Positions 17,139-25,880 are shown, counted from the stretch's first letter. The stretch: 52,497 nt of DNA from Deltaproteobacteria bacterium (GCA_016214985.1 JACRMM010000021.1:1-52497); one strand, 5' to 3'. Notes: generated by a model from the letters alone, not told the origin. Made by a program: numbers and translations.

Positions 17139-17453
17139 ATGGTCTTTCTGGCGCAAGACCCCTACGCGGTTCTGGGCATGCCTCAAGATGCGACCGACAA
17201 GGACCTCAAGGCCGCCCACAGGCGTCTCGCGAAGAAGTTTCATCCGGACAGAAACCCCCGTGATCCTCACGCCGCCGAGAAGTTCAAGGAGATCCAGTGG
17301 GCATATGAGTCGATCCAAACCTCAAGGGCCCAGAAGTGCATCGAGGACACGGCGGTCTGGCGGAAATGCTGGAGCGACCTGCCGCCCGAGGAGGCCGATC
17401 CGGCTCTTGACTTCCTGTGGCGCGTGCGAGCCCACTACAGCAAGAACAGATAG
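17139..17453 (+). CDS. Short J-domain protein
   Basis: 104 residues. A J domain occupies residues 5-65: DPYAVLGMPQDATDKDLKAAHRRLAKKFHPDRNP, with the essential HPD tripeptide. The rest is a short helical tail without the Gly/Phe linker or zinc domain, making it a type III J-protein that would stimulate an Hsp70 ATPase. ATG 17139 (AGGG five nt upstream) is preferred to ATG 17127, which has no ribosome site. It follows the ferredoxin remnant closely. The partner Hsp70 is not in the window. Confidence 0.85.
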   Translation: MVFLAQDPYAVLGMPQDATDKDLKAAHRRLAKKFHPDRNPRDPHAAEKFKEIQWAYESIQTSRAQKCIEDTAVWRKCWSDLPPEEADPALDFLWRVRAHYSKNR

Positions 17454-17904
17454 AGCGTGCAGAAGGACCCTGTCGATGAAGCTCTCTCCCTGGTGTTGCC
17501 CCTGGGGCGAGCGGACAGCGAAGGGGTGAACACAAAGAACGGACCCGTCGTACATTGGAGCATACGCCGGTGGGATACGGTCGTGGGCGACGACGCCACC
17601 ACTCAGATCAGGCCAACCGGCTAAGCGATCCTTCGACGAGTTCCGGAACGAGGGGTGGAGAAACGTCGCGAAGAGTCGTCCCACCCTTCTTGAAACACCT
17701 CGCCCCACCGGATCGGCTCGACTCACCCCTCCGCTTGCGCCTCGTCGCCGAGAGCTTTCGCCGCTAAATTTTCAAGGGCGTCTCAGGCGCGTCGGGGGGC
17801 ACAGACGCTGGGAGGATGAAGTCCCGGAAGGCGGAGGACGGTGCGGTCCGTGCTGAGGGCGACGTGCCGCGTGCACTTCAACGACCAGCAGATGAGGAGG
17901 CGGA
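17454..17904. other. Gene-free gap with a degenerate dispersed-repeat copy
   Basis: I see no credible gene. At 17628-17652 the sequence CCTTCGACGAGTTCCGGA is a diverged match to the CCTTCGACaAGcTCaGGA-type intergenic repeat that I recall from many environmental bacterial genomes. The remainder looks like eroded sequence downstream of the truncated transporter. Confidence 0.35.
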
Positions 17905-18399
17905 TCAGGACAGTGGCGGGCGGAAGGCTCGCCTTCCGGGGTGTTGACGGGTGTGGACGACGAGGGAAAGGATTATGGTGAGCAGGATGCTCTGCTCGAC
18001 CCCCACGAAAACGACGACGGCAGCCGTGGTCAGTGCCACCCAAAACTCCAACGGCCGCTCCAGCCAGATCTTCTTCATACCCAGGACGTCGATCAAATCC
18101 GCGCCGATCAGGAAGACCACAGCCGAAAGGGCCGGCCCCGGCAGGAAGGCGAGGGGGCCAGTGAGGAAGAGGAGCACCTCTTGGACGAGGAAACCCGTGG
18201 TGAGGTGGGCGAGCTGGCTGCGGCCTCCCGCGCTCTCAACCATCTGGGTCTTGGTCGGGCTTCCGTTGACCACAAACGCCCCGGATAGCCCGGCGCCCAC
18301 ATTGGCCAGGCACAAGGCGACCATATCGACATCTTCATCCAACCGCTCCTCGTACCGCGCGTCGTACGCGCGCGAGGTGGCCAGATTGGCGAGTTCGGT
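17905..18399 (-). pseudogene. SulP-family anion transporter, truncated at both ends
   Basis: The frame is open from a TAG at 18402-18400 to a stop at 17905. It encodes the C-terminal third of a SulP permease membrane domain: LATSRAYDARYEERLDED, LANVGAGLSGAFVVNGS, PTKTQMVESAGGRSQLAHLT, three hydrophobic helices, and VGVEQSILLTIILSLVVHTR. Intact proteins have about 300 residues before this and a cytoplasmic STAS domain after it; both are missing. No start codon with a ribosome site precedes it. The family exchanges sulfate, bicarbonate or similar anions; this copy cannot form a transporter. Confidence 0.8.
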
Positions 18400-18606
18400 C
18401 TATGGGCCAGGCGGTCGAGACCGCACACTGTGGGCCGTCCCGGCACCCTGAGCACTCGCGCCGAAAGGGTCGGATCCCGGGTTGACGCAGCGGCAGGGTG
18501 GAATATGGTCCCAGGGCAGCACCTAGCAGGGTCACCGGACCGACTCGCGGGAGGGAGCTGAACCCTGGGCGAGCGCCAGCCGAAGCCAAGACGCGGAGAA
18601 GGGAGG

Positions 18607-18936
18607 ACGAACAGGAGAAGAGTCGCCCTTGCCGCCCTGGGGTCCTTGTTGCTGTCCGCGTGCATCGTGGTGCCGGGCCGCCGAGGTCCGGAACTCGTTG
18701 CGGTGCCTCCCCTTCCACAGATCGTTGAACTGTTGAATGCTCCGTACTACGCCTATAGCGGCTATTGGTACTACTACCAGGACAATCGGTGGAGCTACGG
18801 GCGCTCCCGAAACGGCCCCTGGTATGAATTGCCGCGGGACCGCTATCCCAAAGAAGTGAGGTTCAGGAGCCGTGGGCAGGGTGGTGGGCGCGACAGGGGA
18901 GAAAGCCGAAGCAGAGAAGACCGTGACAGGGATTAG
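18607..18936 (+). CDS. Small Tyr/Trp-rich lipoprotein
   Basis: 109 residues. The frame encodes NRRRVALAALGSLLLSAC, a typical lipoprotein signal with lipobox LSAC. The mature part has a Tyr/Trp-rich block (YSGYWYYYQDNRWSYG, then NGPWYELPRDRYP) like that of small envelope proteins in deltaproteobacteria, and an Arg/Asp/Gly-rich tail. The natural first codon is ACG at 18607, where ATG would be expected, with GGAG eight nt upstream; the first canonical start (TTG 18646) would destroy the signal peptide. Either ACG initiates, or the gene is recently silenced, or the base is a sequencing error. Function unknown. Confidence 0.6.
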   Translation, partial: TNRRRVALAALGSLLLSACIVVPGRRGPELVAVPPLPQIVELLNAPYYAYSGYWYYYQDNRWSYGRSRNGPWYELPRDRYPKEVRFRSRGQGGGRDRGESRSREDRDRD

Positions 18937-19134
18937 GCAGGGGGCAAAGACGACCAGGGAGAGCCCTGGCTCGAACCCCGCCGAGGAACACGCGCCGGCC
19001 GCCGATGCGCTCGAAGTGGAGCCTTGAGCACTCGCTCAGCCCACGTCAGATCAGGAACTCAAACCGCTCCAGATCGGCTTTTCCCAGCTTTCATACAGCC
19101 GCGGCGCGTGGCGAAGGAATGAGGAGGCGGGGGA

Positions 19135-19797
19135 ATGAAGACTGCCAAGGGGCTCTGGCCTGTGGTCCTGGCAATCCTCCTCGGCCTCGCGGGGATCGGC
19201 GCCGCTCGGGCGGAGAGTTTGGAGGAGTTGAAGAAGAACGCCGAGCAGGGAGATGTCGACGCGCAACTGACGCTGGGGGCCATGTACTACATCGGCCAGG
19301 GCGTCTCCCAGGATCTTTCCGAGGGGGCGAAGTGGTTTCGGAGAGCGGCAGGTCAGGGGAACACCGAGGCCCAGTTCAGCCTTGGGTACATGTACGATTA
19401 TGGCCAAGGAGTGCCTCAGGACTCTGTCGAAGCGGCCAAGTGGTATCGAAGGGCAGCAGAGCAGGGGAACCCCGAGGCCCAATTCAGCCTTGGGCGCATG
19501 TTCGACTATGGCCAAGGAGTGCCTCAGGACAACGCCGAAGCGGCCAAGTGGTACCGGAGGGCTGCGGAGCAAGGAAACCCCCAAGCACAGACCACGCTTG
19601 GCCGTGCGTACGAGAGTGGCCGAGGAATGCCGCAGGACTATGTCCAGGCTCACAAGTGGGCCAGCCTGGCTGCCATCGGCGGCGACGTCAGTGCGGTGAA
19701 GAATCGGGACGTTGTCGCTTCCAAGATGACCCGCGAGCAGATCGCCGAGGCGCAGGAGTTGGCGCGGGAGTGGAAGCCGAAGCAGGAGGGAAAGTGA
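19135..19797 (+). CDS. Exported Sel1-repeat protein
   Basis: 220 residues. Signal peptide 1-26 (LGLAGIGAARA), then four Sel1-like repeats of 36 residues, each with the A..LG.MY..G.GV.QD...A.KW.RRAA pattern, and a Lys/Glu-rich tail. Sel1 solenoids mediate protein-protein contacts, here in the periplasm. ATG 19135 follows a purine-rich stretch containing GGAGG. The repeats are also nearly identical at DNA level (108-bp unit), pointing to recent duplication. Nothing nearby indicates the partner. GC content seems lower than in flanking genes. Confidence 0.9.
   Translation: MKTAKGLWPVVLAILLGLAGIGAARAESLEELKKNAEQGDVDAQLTLGAMYYIGQGVSQDLSEGAKWFRRAAGQGNTEAQFSLGYMYDYGQGVPQDSVEAAKWYRRAAEQGNPEAQFSLGRMFDYGQGVPQDNAEAAKWYRRAAEQGNPQAQTTLGRAYESGRGMPQDYVQAHKWASLAAIGGDVSAVKNRDVVASKMTREQIAEAQELAREWKPKQEGK
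19345..19668 (+). repeat. Three tandem 108-bp units inside the Sel1 gene
   Basis: Units begin at 19345, 19453 and 19561. The word TATGGCCAAGGAGTGCCTCA recurs exactly 108 nt apart in the first two units, and the third unit is more diverged. Each unit encodes one 36-residue Sel1 repeat, so copy number could change by slippage or recombination. Confidence 0.85.
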
Positions 19798-20330
19798 CAG
19801 GAGCCGGACGCTCCAACCGGGCGAAGGGAATTCTGGCACATACCCCACTCCACCGCTGCCCCGGCGCAAGGGGTCCAGCGATTCCGCCGCGTGAACCCGC
19901 TCCAACTCCCATTATGATCTCGGCCTTCTCCAGAGCGACGCCATCACTCGGAATGCGCCCGGTCCCGTCAGCTCCCCTTGTCCTGGAGGAAGTCGGTGCG
20001 AAACCCGGCCACCTCCCGGTCTCCCAGGTCATCCTCGAACCGCATCATCCGGTCAATCAGGCCCGAGGAGGGAGATGGGGAGATTGGGGCAGGCACCCGA
20101 GAGAGGGCGCGCTTCGGTGGGCGGCGCACCGCGCGCGCCCTGCGCACGAACTTCTCGTCCAACACCGCAGCACGCACGAAAGCCTGCCGGCCTGTCGCAG
20201 GGGGGCAGCGGCCGATCTTCCGCGGAGGGGTCGCAGATTGACAGTCGCCGGCCGCGGAGAAGACCGGTGCACGCCCTGTGCACCGCGCAGGCAATCTGCC
20301 CTTCCAAACGAGAAGAGAGAGGAGTGAACC
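19798..20330. other. 533-nt gap without a supported gene
   Basis: No frame has both a start with a ribosome site and a recognisable protein. On the minus strand near 19968-20080 a stretch reading IDRMMRFEDDLGDREVAGF looks protein-like and could be a leftover 3' end. A lone TTGACA at about 20237 lacks a matching -10. Confidence 0.35.
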
Positions 20331-20735
20331 GTGGACCGAAAAGAAGTGATGGCGCTCGTCAACAAGCCGGGCTGGCTCGGAACCCTGAGCACGGCCGATC
20401 TGCAGGGCAATGTCAATGCCGGGGTGTTCTCATCGGCGCACATGCCCGACGAGGACTCTGTGGTCGTGGCCCTCGGCCAGAACCGCACCCTCGACAATCT
20501 GGGCAAGAACCCGAAGGCGGCGCTCTGCGTCTTCGAGACGGCGGCCTCACCCTATGACTGGAAGGGCGCACGGATTTACCTGGAGGCCAAGGCGATCGAG
20601 GCGAGCGGACCGTTGTTCGACAACCTGGTCGCCCTCGTGCGTCAGGCAGCGGGCGATCAGGCTGCGCAGATGACGAAGGCCGCGGTTTCCTTCCGGATCA
20701 CCGGGGTCCGACCGCTGATCGACATGGGCGTATAA
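20331..20735 (+). CDS. Pyridoxamine 5'-phosphate oxidase-like FMN-binding protein
   Basis: 134 residues in a single split-barrel flavin-binding fold. It opens with MDRKEVMALVNKPGWLGTLSTAD and has the typical VVVALGQNRTLDNLGKNPKAAL segment that contacts FMN phosphate in the family. The start is GTG 20331 with GGAG six nt upstream. Such small proteins bind FMN, F420 or heme and are often reductases or stress proteins of unknown substrate; they are too short and diverged for PdxH itself. No operon partner is present. Confidence 0.8.
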   Translation: MDRKEVMALVNKPGWLGTLSTADLQGNVNAGVFSSAHMPDEDSVVVALGQNRTLDNLGKNPKAALCVFETAASPYDWKGARIYLEAKAIEASGPLFDNLVALVRQAAGDQAAQMTKAAVSFRITGVRPLIDMGV

Positions 20736-20763
20736 GCGCCGGCTCGCCCGCAACGTATCCGTG

Positions 20764-21228
20764 TCAGGGTGCGAAGGCGGGGTGCACGACCCGGTCGCCG
20801 TCCCGGATCCCCAGCCGGGCGACGGCGCCGCCGGCGAGTTCCAGGACGCCGTGAACCGGGACACCCGAGGAGATGATCGCGGTAGAGTTGGGCTCGGTCA
20901 TGCCGGCGATCTTCAGGACTTGCCCTCCAGGGCCCAGGAAGAGCATGTCGAGGGGGATGAGGGTATCCTTCATCCACATCGAGACCACCCGCTTCTCCGG
21001 GAAGACGAAGAGCATTCCCCGGTCGGCCGGCAGAACCTCTCGCTCCATGAGGCCGCGCGCGCGCTGCTCCGGGGTGGTCGCCACCTCGACGGAGAACCGA
21101 TGGGCCCGACCGTGGCCTTCGACCGTGATCTCGGCGCGGCCGAACACCACGGGGCCGGGTTCGGCGCCGTGGCAGGCTGCGGCGATCCAGACCGCGAGGA
21201 AGGCGAGGCCGAGAGAGCGTCGGAGCAT
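20764..21228 (-). CDS. DUF192 exported protein
   Basis: 154 residues. Signal or lipoprotein leader with hydrophobic core LAFLAVWIAAAC. The mature DUF192 domain has the family motifs ATTPEQRARGLMER, GMLFVFPEKRVVSMWMKDT and IPLDMLFLG, and a C-terminal VLELAGGAVARLGI. These small all-beta proteins are widespread in the envelope; their biochemical role is not established. ATG 21228 is divergent from trmO with only 57 nt between starts, so both promoters must lie in or near that gap. Confidence 0.88.
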   Translation of the reverse strand: MLRRSLGLAFLAVWIAAACHGAEPGPVVFGRAEITVEGHGRAHRFSVEVATTPEQRARGLMEREVLPADRGMLFVFPEKRVVSMWMKDTLIPLDMLFLGPGGQVLKIAGMTEPNSTAIISSGVPVHGVLELAGGAVARLGIRDGDRVVHPAFAP

Positions 21229-21285
21229 GGCGCGTTGATACAGGAAACCGCGGCGCCGGGCAACCGCCTGCGCGAGGAGCGATTC

Positions 21286-21693
21286 GTGGAAGAGTTTCGG
21301 CTGGTTCCCATCGGATTCGTACGCTCCCCCTACCGCAGGCCCGAGGACGCCCCCCACCAGGGCCGCGAAGCACCCGCCGAGTGCCGGCTCGAGATCCTGG
21401 AGCCCTACCGGGCGGCCCTGGAGGGGATCGCTTCCCGGGAGCGACTGCTGGTCCTCTGCTGGCTCGACCGCGCACCGCGCGACGTGTTGCAGGTGCGTCC
21501 CCGGGGGGACCCGACGGCCCCGCTGACCGGCGTCTTCGCGACCCGTTCGCCCCGGCGGCCGAACCCCATCGCCGCGTACGTCGCCCGGCTGCTCGAGGTT
21601 CGGGGCACGGTGCTGCGGGTCTCTGGCCTCGACGCCCTGGACGGCACGCCGATCCTCGACCTGAAACCTTACGTGGCGAGGCTGGACGAGTGA
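21286..21693 (+). CDS. trmO: tRNA (N6-threonylcarbamoyladenosine-37) methyltransferase TrmO
   Basis: 135 residues. TrmO (YaeB/TsaA family) methylates the t6A base at position 37 of threonine tRNAs using SAM, within a compact beta barrel. Conserved segments seen are PIGFVRSPYRRPEDAPHQG, LVLCWLDRA and GVFATRSPRRPNPIAAYVARL. GTG 21286 has GAGGAG seven nt upstream; the long upstream frame is antisense of DUF192 and is rejected. The length matches short TrmO proteins without the C-terminal extension of E. coli TrmO. Confidence 0.9.
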   Translation: MEEFRLVPIGFVRSPYRRPEDAPHQGREAPAECRLEILEPYRAALEGIASRERLLVLCWLDRAPRDVLQVRPRGDPTAPLTGVFATRSPRRPNPIAAYVARLLEVRGTVLRVSGLDALDGTPILDLKPYVARLDE

Positions 21694-21712
21694 GAACAGC
21701 CGGGAAGCTGGG

Positions 21713-22846
21713 ATGCTAGGAGGCTGGAAGGCTTGGGGGCCGTTGACGATCGGGGCGGCTCTGGCGCTCCTCCTCAGCGGAGCGGTACGAGCCGCGCCAG
21801 TCCCCGCGAACGTCTGGGCTCCAGCGGCTGCACCAAGGCACTGGTCCTTTCCCCGGGACCACGGCGCGCACCCGGACTTCCGCACTGAGTGGTGGTACTT
21901 CACGGGCAACCTCGCCGGCCCGTCGGGCCGCCGGTACGGCTACCAGCTCACCTTCTTCCGCCAGGGAATCCGGCCAAAGCCCCTGGAGCCCCGCAACGCC
22001 TGGTCGGTGCGCGACCTCTACCTCGCCCACGTCGCCCTCACCGACCCCTCGGGTGACCGCTTCCGCTACGCGGAGCGCACGAGCCGCACCGGGCCCGGCC
22101 TGGCGGGCGCGAGCAGTGCCGGCCTCGACGTGTGGCTCCTTGGGTGGTCGGCGCGACAGGAAGGAGGGCGGATTCAACTGAAGGCGACAACCGGCGAACT
22201 CGCGCTGGAACTCGAGCTCGAGGCCCGAAAACCCGTGGTGCTCCATGGACAGGGGGGCCTGAGCCGCAAGGGGGCCGCCGCGGGACAGGCGTCCTACTAT
22301 GCTTCCCTCACCGACCTCTCGACCCGGGGCCGGGTGCGCGTCGGGGCCGGCGGATCCTGGGTTCCGGTGACCGGCACGAGCTGGTTCGACCAGGAGTTCG
22401 GCTCGAACCAGCTCTCGGCCGGTCAGGTGGGCTGGGACTGGGTGAGCCTCCACCTCTCGGACAGGCGCGACCTCATGCTCTACCTCCTCCGCCGGGCCGA
22501 CGGCACGGTCGAGCCCTCCTCCTCGGGCACGCTGGTGGAGGCCGACGGCTCGGCCCGGCACCTACCCCTCTCCGACCTCTCGCTCGCGGCGGTGGCCCAC
22601 TGGACGAGCCCGCGCACCGGGGCCCGGTACCCGAGCCGGTGGAGGGTGCGCGTCGCCTCGGCCGGCATCGATCTGGAGCTCACGCCGTGGCTCGCCGACC
22701 AGGAGCTCGTCACAACGGCATCGACCGGAGTCGTGTACTGGGAGGGAGCCGCAAGCGGGCGGGGTGTGTCGGGGGGCCGGCCGGCAACCTGCGAAGGGTA
22801 CGTCGAGCTCACCGGCTACGGTGGAGCCGTGGGCGGCCTGTTCTGA
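21713..22846 (+). CDS. Exported AttH/CrtC-like lipocalin-fold protein
   Basis: 377 residues. Signal peptide 1-28 (ALALLLSGAVRA), then the double lipocalin-like fold shared by AttH and carotenoid 1,2-hydratase CrtC. Motifs include DFRTEWWYFTGNL (about 56-68), YGYQLTFFRQGI and GTSWFDQEFGS (about 222). Homologues usually stand next to an attE-attG-like ABC transporter with FtsX-type permeases; none is present here. It starts 19 nt after trmO and may be co-transcribed. The substrate is probably a hydrophobic molecule in the periplasm; the specific reaction is unknown. Confidence 0.82.
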   Translation: MLGGWKAWGPLTIGAALALLLSGAVRAAPVPANVWAPAAAPRHWSFPRDHGAHPDFRTEWWYFTGNLAGPSGRRYGYQLTFFRQGIRPKPLEPRNAWSVRDLYLAHVALTDPSGDRFRYAERTSRTGPGLAGASSAGLDVWLLGWSARQEGGRIQLKATTGELALELELEARKPVVLHGQGGLSRKGAAAGQASYYASLTDLSTRGRVRVGAGGSWVPVTGTSWFDQEFGSNQLSAGQVGWDWVSLHLSDRRDLMLYLLRRADGTVEPSSSGTLVEADGSARHLPLSDLSLAAVAHWTSPRTGARYPSRWRVRVASAGIDLELTPWLADQELVTTASTGVVYWEGAASGRGVSGGRPATCEGYVELTGYGGAVGGLF

Positions 22847-22856
22847 GAACGACGCG

Positions 22857-23002
22857 TCCGCAGATTCCACAGATTTCACCGATCCTGGTCACGCCGATCC
22901 CAAACGCAGGCGCATTCTTTCCTCGACTCCAGGGGAACGAAGGCAACGGAAACGGTCTTCGCCTTGCCCGTCGGTATCTGCGCAATCTGCGTAATCTGCG
23001 GA
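22857..23002. repeat. 146-bp element bounded by phased inverted repeats
   Basis: The left end TCCGCAGATTCCACAGATT is the reverse complement, with few mismatches, of the right end AATCTGCGTAATCTGCGGA. Both ends consist of 9-11-nt phased units of the word AATCTGCG. It lies between the convergent stops of the AttH-like gene and priA and could fold into a long imperfect hairpin. It may be a REP- or MITE-like unit; a related single copy is at 13865. Confidence 0.6.
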
Positions 23003-23037
23003 TCTCGTGTGTTCGGTGCCCTGGCGTCCGAAAAGGA

Positions 23038-25461
23038 CTACAGCAGCGACACCGGGTCGACGTCGGGCTGGATCCACAGATCTCCGGAACCCCGCGGGAC
23101 CGGCTCCGCTAGGAGGCGCCGGAGCACTCGCTGCATCGGGCCCGGCTCCCAGGCCGGGGCCCGCAGGAGGACTTGGAAGCGGTAGCGGCCGCGGAGCCGC
23201 TCCAGGGGGGCAGGGGCCGGGCCCAGCACCTCCACGCCGTAGGGGGCTCCGCAGGCAACGGCCCGGCGGGCCAGGTCCCGGGCCGCCGTCTCTCCCTCGG
23301 TGCGGTCCGGCGACGAGACCCGCAGGAGGGCGAGCCGCCGGAACGGTGGGAAGCCCGCCTCTCGGCGGGCTTCGAGCTCCCCCGCGGCGAACCCTTCGAA
23401 GTCGCCCGTTGCCACGGCCTGGAACACGGGGTGGTGGGGCAAGCGCGTCTGAAGGAAGACCACCCCTTCCTGCTCCTCGCGCCCGGCGCGGCCCGCGACC
23501 TGGGTGAGCACCTGGAACGTTCGCTCCGCCGCCCGAAAGTCGGGCAAGTGCAGGCTCTGATCCGCGTCAGCGATCCCCACCACCGTCAGCCGCGGAAAGT
23601 GGTGCCCCTTGGCGACCATCTGCGTGCCGACCAGAATGTCGGCCTCTCCCTTGTGAAACGCCCCGAGCACCTGGGCCCCGCCGGAACCGCGCGCGGTGTC
23701 GCGGTCCAGCCGGGACACGCGGGCGCCGGGCCACGCGCGCTCCGCCGCCTCCACGAGCCGCTGGGTGCCGAAGCCGATCGGCGTGAGCCCCGCGGAGCCG
23801 CACGACGCGCACGTCGAGGGGGGACGGCGCTCCCCCCCGCAGTGGTGGCAGAGCAGGAGCCCCTCGGGGATCTGGGGCCGGCGGTGCAGCGTCAGGGCAA
23901 CCGCGCACCGCGGACACCGCAGCGCCTCCCCGCAGTCCGGACACAGGAGAGCGGGGCTGAACCCTCGCCGGTTGAGGAAGATCAGCCCTTGCTCCCCCCG
24001 GCCGAGCGCCTCCTCGACGCCCCGGCGCAGCGGCTCTGACAGGAGCACGCGCGACCGCCGCCGGCTCTCCTCTTGCCTCAGGTCCACCAGTCGGACCTCC
24101 GGCGGCCGGGCGGCTCGGACGCGGCGAGGCAGGGACAGCCCCCGGACGGCGCCTGCGCGGGCCCTCCAGTAGGTCTCGAGGTCCGGGGTGGCCGAACCGA
24201 GCACCACCACCGCCTCCGAAAATTGGGCGCGCATGAGAGCCGCGTGCTTGGCGTGGTAGCGAAGTCCCTCTTCTTGCTTGTAGGAGGCCTCGTGCTCCTC
24301 GTCGACCACGACCAGCCCGAGGCGGGCCACGGGCGCGAACACCGCGGAGCGGGCCCCCACGGCGATCGAGGCTTCGCCCCGGCGCACCCGTTCCCACTGG
24401 AGCCGTCTCTCGCGCTCGCCCAGGCCACTGTGGAGCACGGCCAACGCACCGCCGAAGCGCGCCGCAAACCGTCCCAGGAGCTGGGGCGTCAGGCCGATCT
24501 CCGGGACCAGGACGATGGCCCCCTGCCCCCGCCGGTGGACCTCCTCGACGGCCCGCAGATACACTTCGGTCTTTCCGCTGCCGGTAACGCCATGCAGGAG
24601 GAAGGTGCGGTCGGGGCCTCCCGCCAGGCCCGCGCGGATCGCCTCCAAGGCCTGTGCCTGCTCCGGGCTCAGCACCAGGTCGGCGTCCCCGGCCCGAAAG
24701 GCGCCGCCGTCCGGGATCACCGCACACGCCGCTTCGACGCGCCTCTCCACCCACCCCTTGGCGACCAGGCGCCGCAGCGCCTCGGCCGACGCGCCGGCGG
24801 CCAGGAGCTCCCCGCGCGTCAACGACCGGTCGGACAGGAGTCGCAGCACCTCGACCTGGCCTCGGCATCGCGCCGGAAGGCTGTCCGGCGAAGGGGCCTG
24901 GAGCGCCCGAGCGTAGCGCGAGGTCCCCACCGGTGCGGCGCGGGTCTCGACCGCCCACTCGCGCACCGCGACCCCGCGCGCGACGAGCGCGGCGAGGATC
25001 TTCCCGTCCGAAACCCGCAGGGCGGAGGCGGCCAGCTGGCCCTTGCGGCACAGCGCCTCCCAGAGGGCTGCCGCGCGGGTCCCGAGGCCCTCGTCGGCAG
25101 ACACAGCGCTTCCGGCGACCGGGCGATAAACGGGGCGGGCTCGGGCTCGGAAACCGGGGGGCAGGAGGCTCGCCAGGGTCTCCCCCGGCGGGCCGTGGTA
25201 GTAGCGAGAGAGCCACAGGCCGAGGCGCACCAGGTCCTCGGGCAGCGCGGGGTCCCGGTCCAGCACCTCGAGCAGATCGCGGACCTTGGGCACCTCGGCT
25301 ACCAGGTCCAGGTCCACGATGAACCCCGTGGCCCGCGCGTTCCCGAGGGGCACGACGCACCGGGCACCGGGCCGAGCGCAGGGCACCAGGTGGTCGGGGA
25401 TGCCGTAGTGGAGCGTGCGGGGGAGGGGAAGACAGACGGCGACGCGAGCGAAGGAGCCCAT
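23038..25461 (-). CDS. priA: Primosomal protein N' (PriA helicase)
   Basis: 807 residues. A DEAH-type 3'-5' helicase that reloads the replisome at repaired forks. An N-terminal DNA-binding region is followed by a winged helix. Walker A GVTGSGKTEVYLRA lies near 265, the DEEH box in VVVDEEHEASYKQEEG, and the zinc-binding insertion has paired CxxC motifs (CPDCGEALRCPRC, CHHCGG, CASCGS). The helicase motif GTQMVAKGHHFPRLT lies in the second RecA domain. The start ATG 25461 matches PriA homologues but lacks a good ribosome site and lies 18 nt after the dksA stop, so translation may depend on coupling. Confidence 0.95.
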   Translation of the reverse strand: MGSFARVAVCLPLPRTLHYGIPDHLVPCARPGARCVVPLGNARATGFIVDLDLVAEVPKVRDLLEVLDRDPALPEDLVRLGLWLSRYYHGPPGETLASLLPPGFRARARPVYRPVAGSAVSADEGLGTRAAALWEALCRKGQLAASALRVSDGKILAALVARGVAVREWAVETRAAPVGTSRYARALQAPSPDSLPARCRGQVEVLRLLSDRSLTRGELLAAGASAEALRRLVAKGWVERRVEAACAVIPDGGAFRAGDADLVLSPEQAQALEAIRAGLAGGPDRTFLLHGVTGSGKTEVYLRAVEEVHRRGQGAIVLVPEIGLTPQLLGRFAARFGGALAVLHSGLGERERRLQWERVRRGEASIAVGARSAVFAPVARLGLVVVDEEHEASYKQEEGLRYHAKHAALMRAQFSEAVVVLGSATPDLETYWRARAGAVRGLSLPRRVRAARPPEVRLVDLRQEESRRRSRVLLSEPLRRGVEEALGRGEQGLIFLNRRGFSPALLCPDCGEALRCPRCAVALTLHRRPQIPEGLLLCHHCGGERRPPSTCASCGSAGLTPIGFGTQRLVEAAERAWPGARVSRLDRDTARGSGGAQVLGAFHKGEADILVGTQMVAKGHHFPRLTVVGIADADQSLHLPDFRAAERTFQVLTQVAGRAGREEQEGVVFLQTRLPHHPVFQAVATGDFEGFAAGELEARREAGFPPFRRLALLRVSSPDRTEGETAARDLARRAVACGAPYGVEVLGPAPAPLERLRGRYRFQVLLRAPAWEPGPMQRVLRRLLAEPVPRGSGDLWIQPDVDPVSLL

Positions 25462-25478
25462 CGACAGAGGGGAGGAGG

Positions 25479-25838
25479 TCAGGAGCCGGTCCGCTCCTTC
25501 TTCTCCGCCTCCGTCTTGCAGTCGATACACTGGGTCGTGACCGGGCGAGCCTCAAGGCGCTTCTCCCCGATCTCGTCGCCACACGTCTCACAGACGCCGA
25601 AGGTGCCCTCCTCCACGCGCTGGAGCGCCTCCTGGATCTTGACGATGAGCTTTCGCTCCCGGTCCCGGATGCGCAGAAGGAAGTTGCGGTCCGACTCAGC
25701 GGCGGCCCGATCCGTGGGATCGGCGTAGTTCTCGTCGCCCTCGGCCAGGTCGGTCACCGTGGCGCGCGCCTCGGTGAGGAGGACACTGAGGCGCTCCTGC
25801 AGCAGGGTCTTGAAGTACTCGAGGCGCTCAGGCTCCAT
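25479..25838 (-). CDS. dksA: DksA/TraR-family transcription factor
   Basis: 119 residues. Coiled-coil N-terminal half, the tip/active motif region ENYADPTDRAA, and a C-terminal four-Cys zinc finger CETC...CIDC. DksA inserts its coiled coil into the RNA polymerase secondary channel and, with ppGpp, redirects transcription during starvation. The start ATG 25838 has GAGGTG upstream. It is the first gene before priA and is driven by an extended -10 promoter. The length (119) is shorter than E. coli DksA (151) but usual for deltaproteobacterial forms. Confidence 0.93.
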   Translation of the reverse strand: MEPERLEYFKTLLQERLSVLLTEARATVTDLAEGDENYADPTDRAAAESDRNFLLRIRDRERKLIVKIQEALQRVEEGTFGVCETCGDEIGEKRLEARPVTTQCIDCKTEAEKKERTGS

Positions 25839-25880
25839 GGGTCACCTCACCGCAGATCAGGCAGGACCCGGGTGAAACCC

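Noticed and set aside
19345..19668. Tandem repeats as a CRISPR-like array
   Set aside because: Units are contiguous, 108 bp, in frame and encode Sel1 repeats; no spacers.
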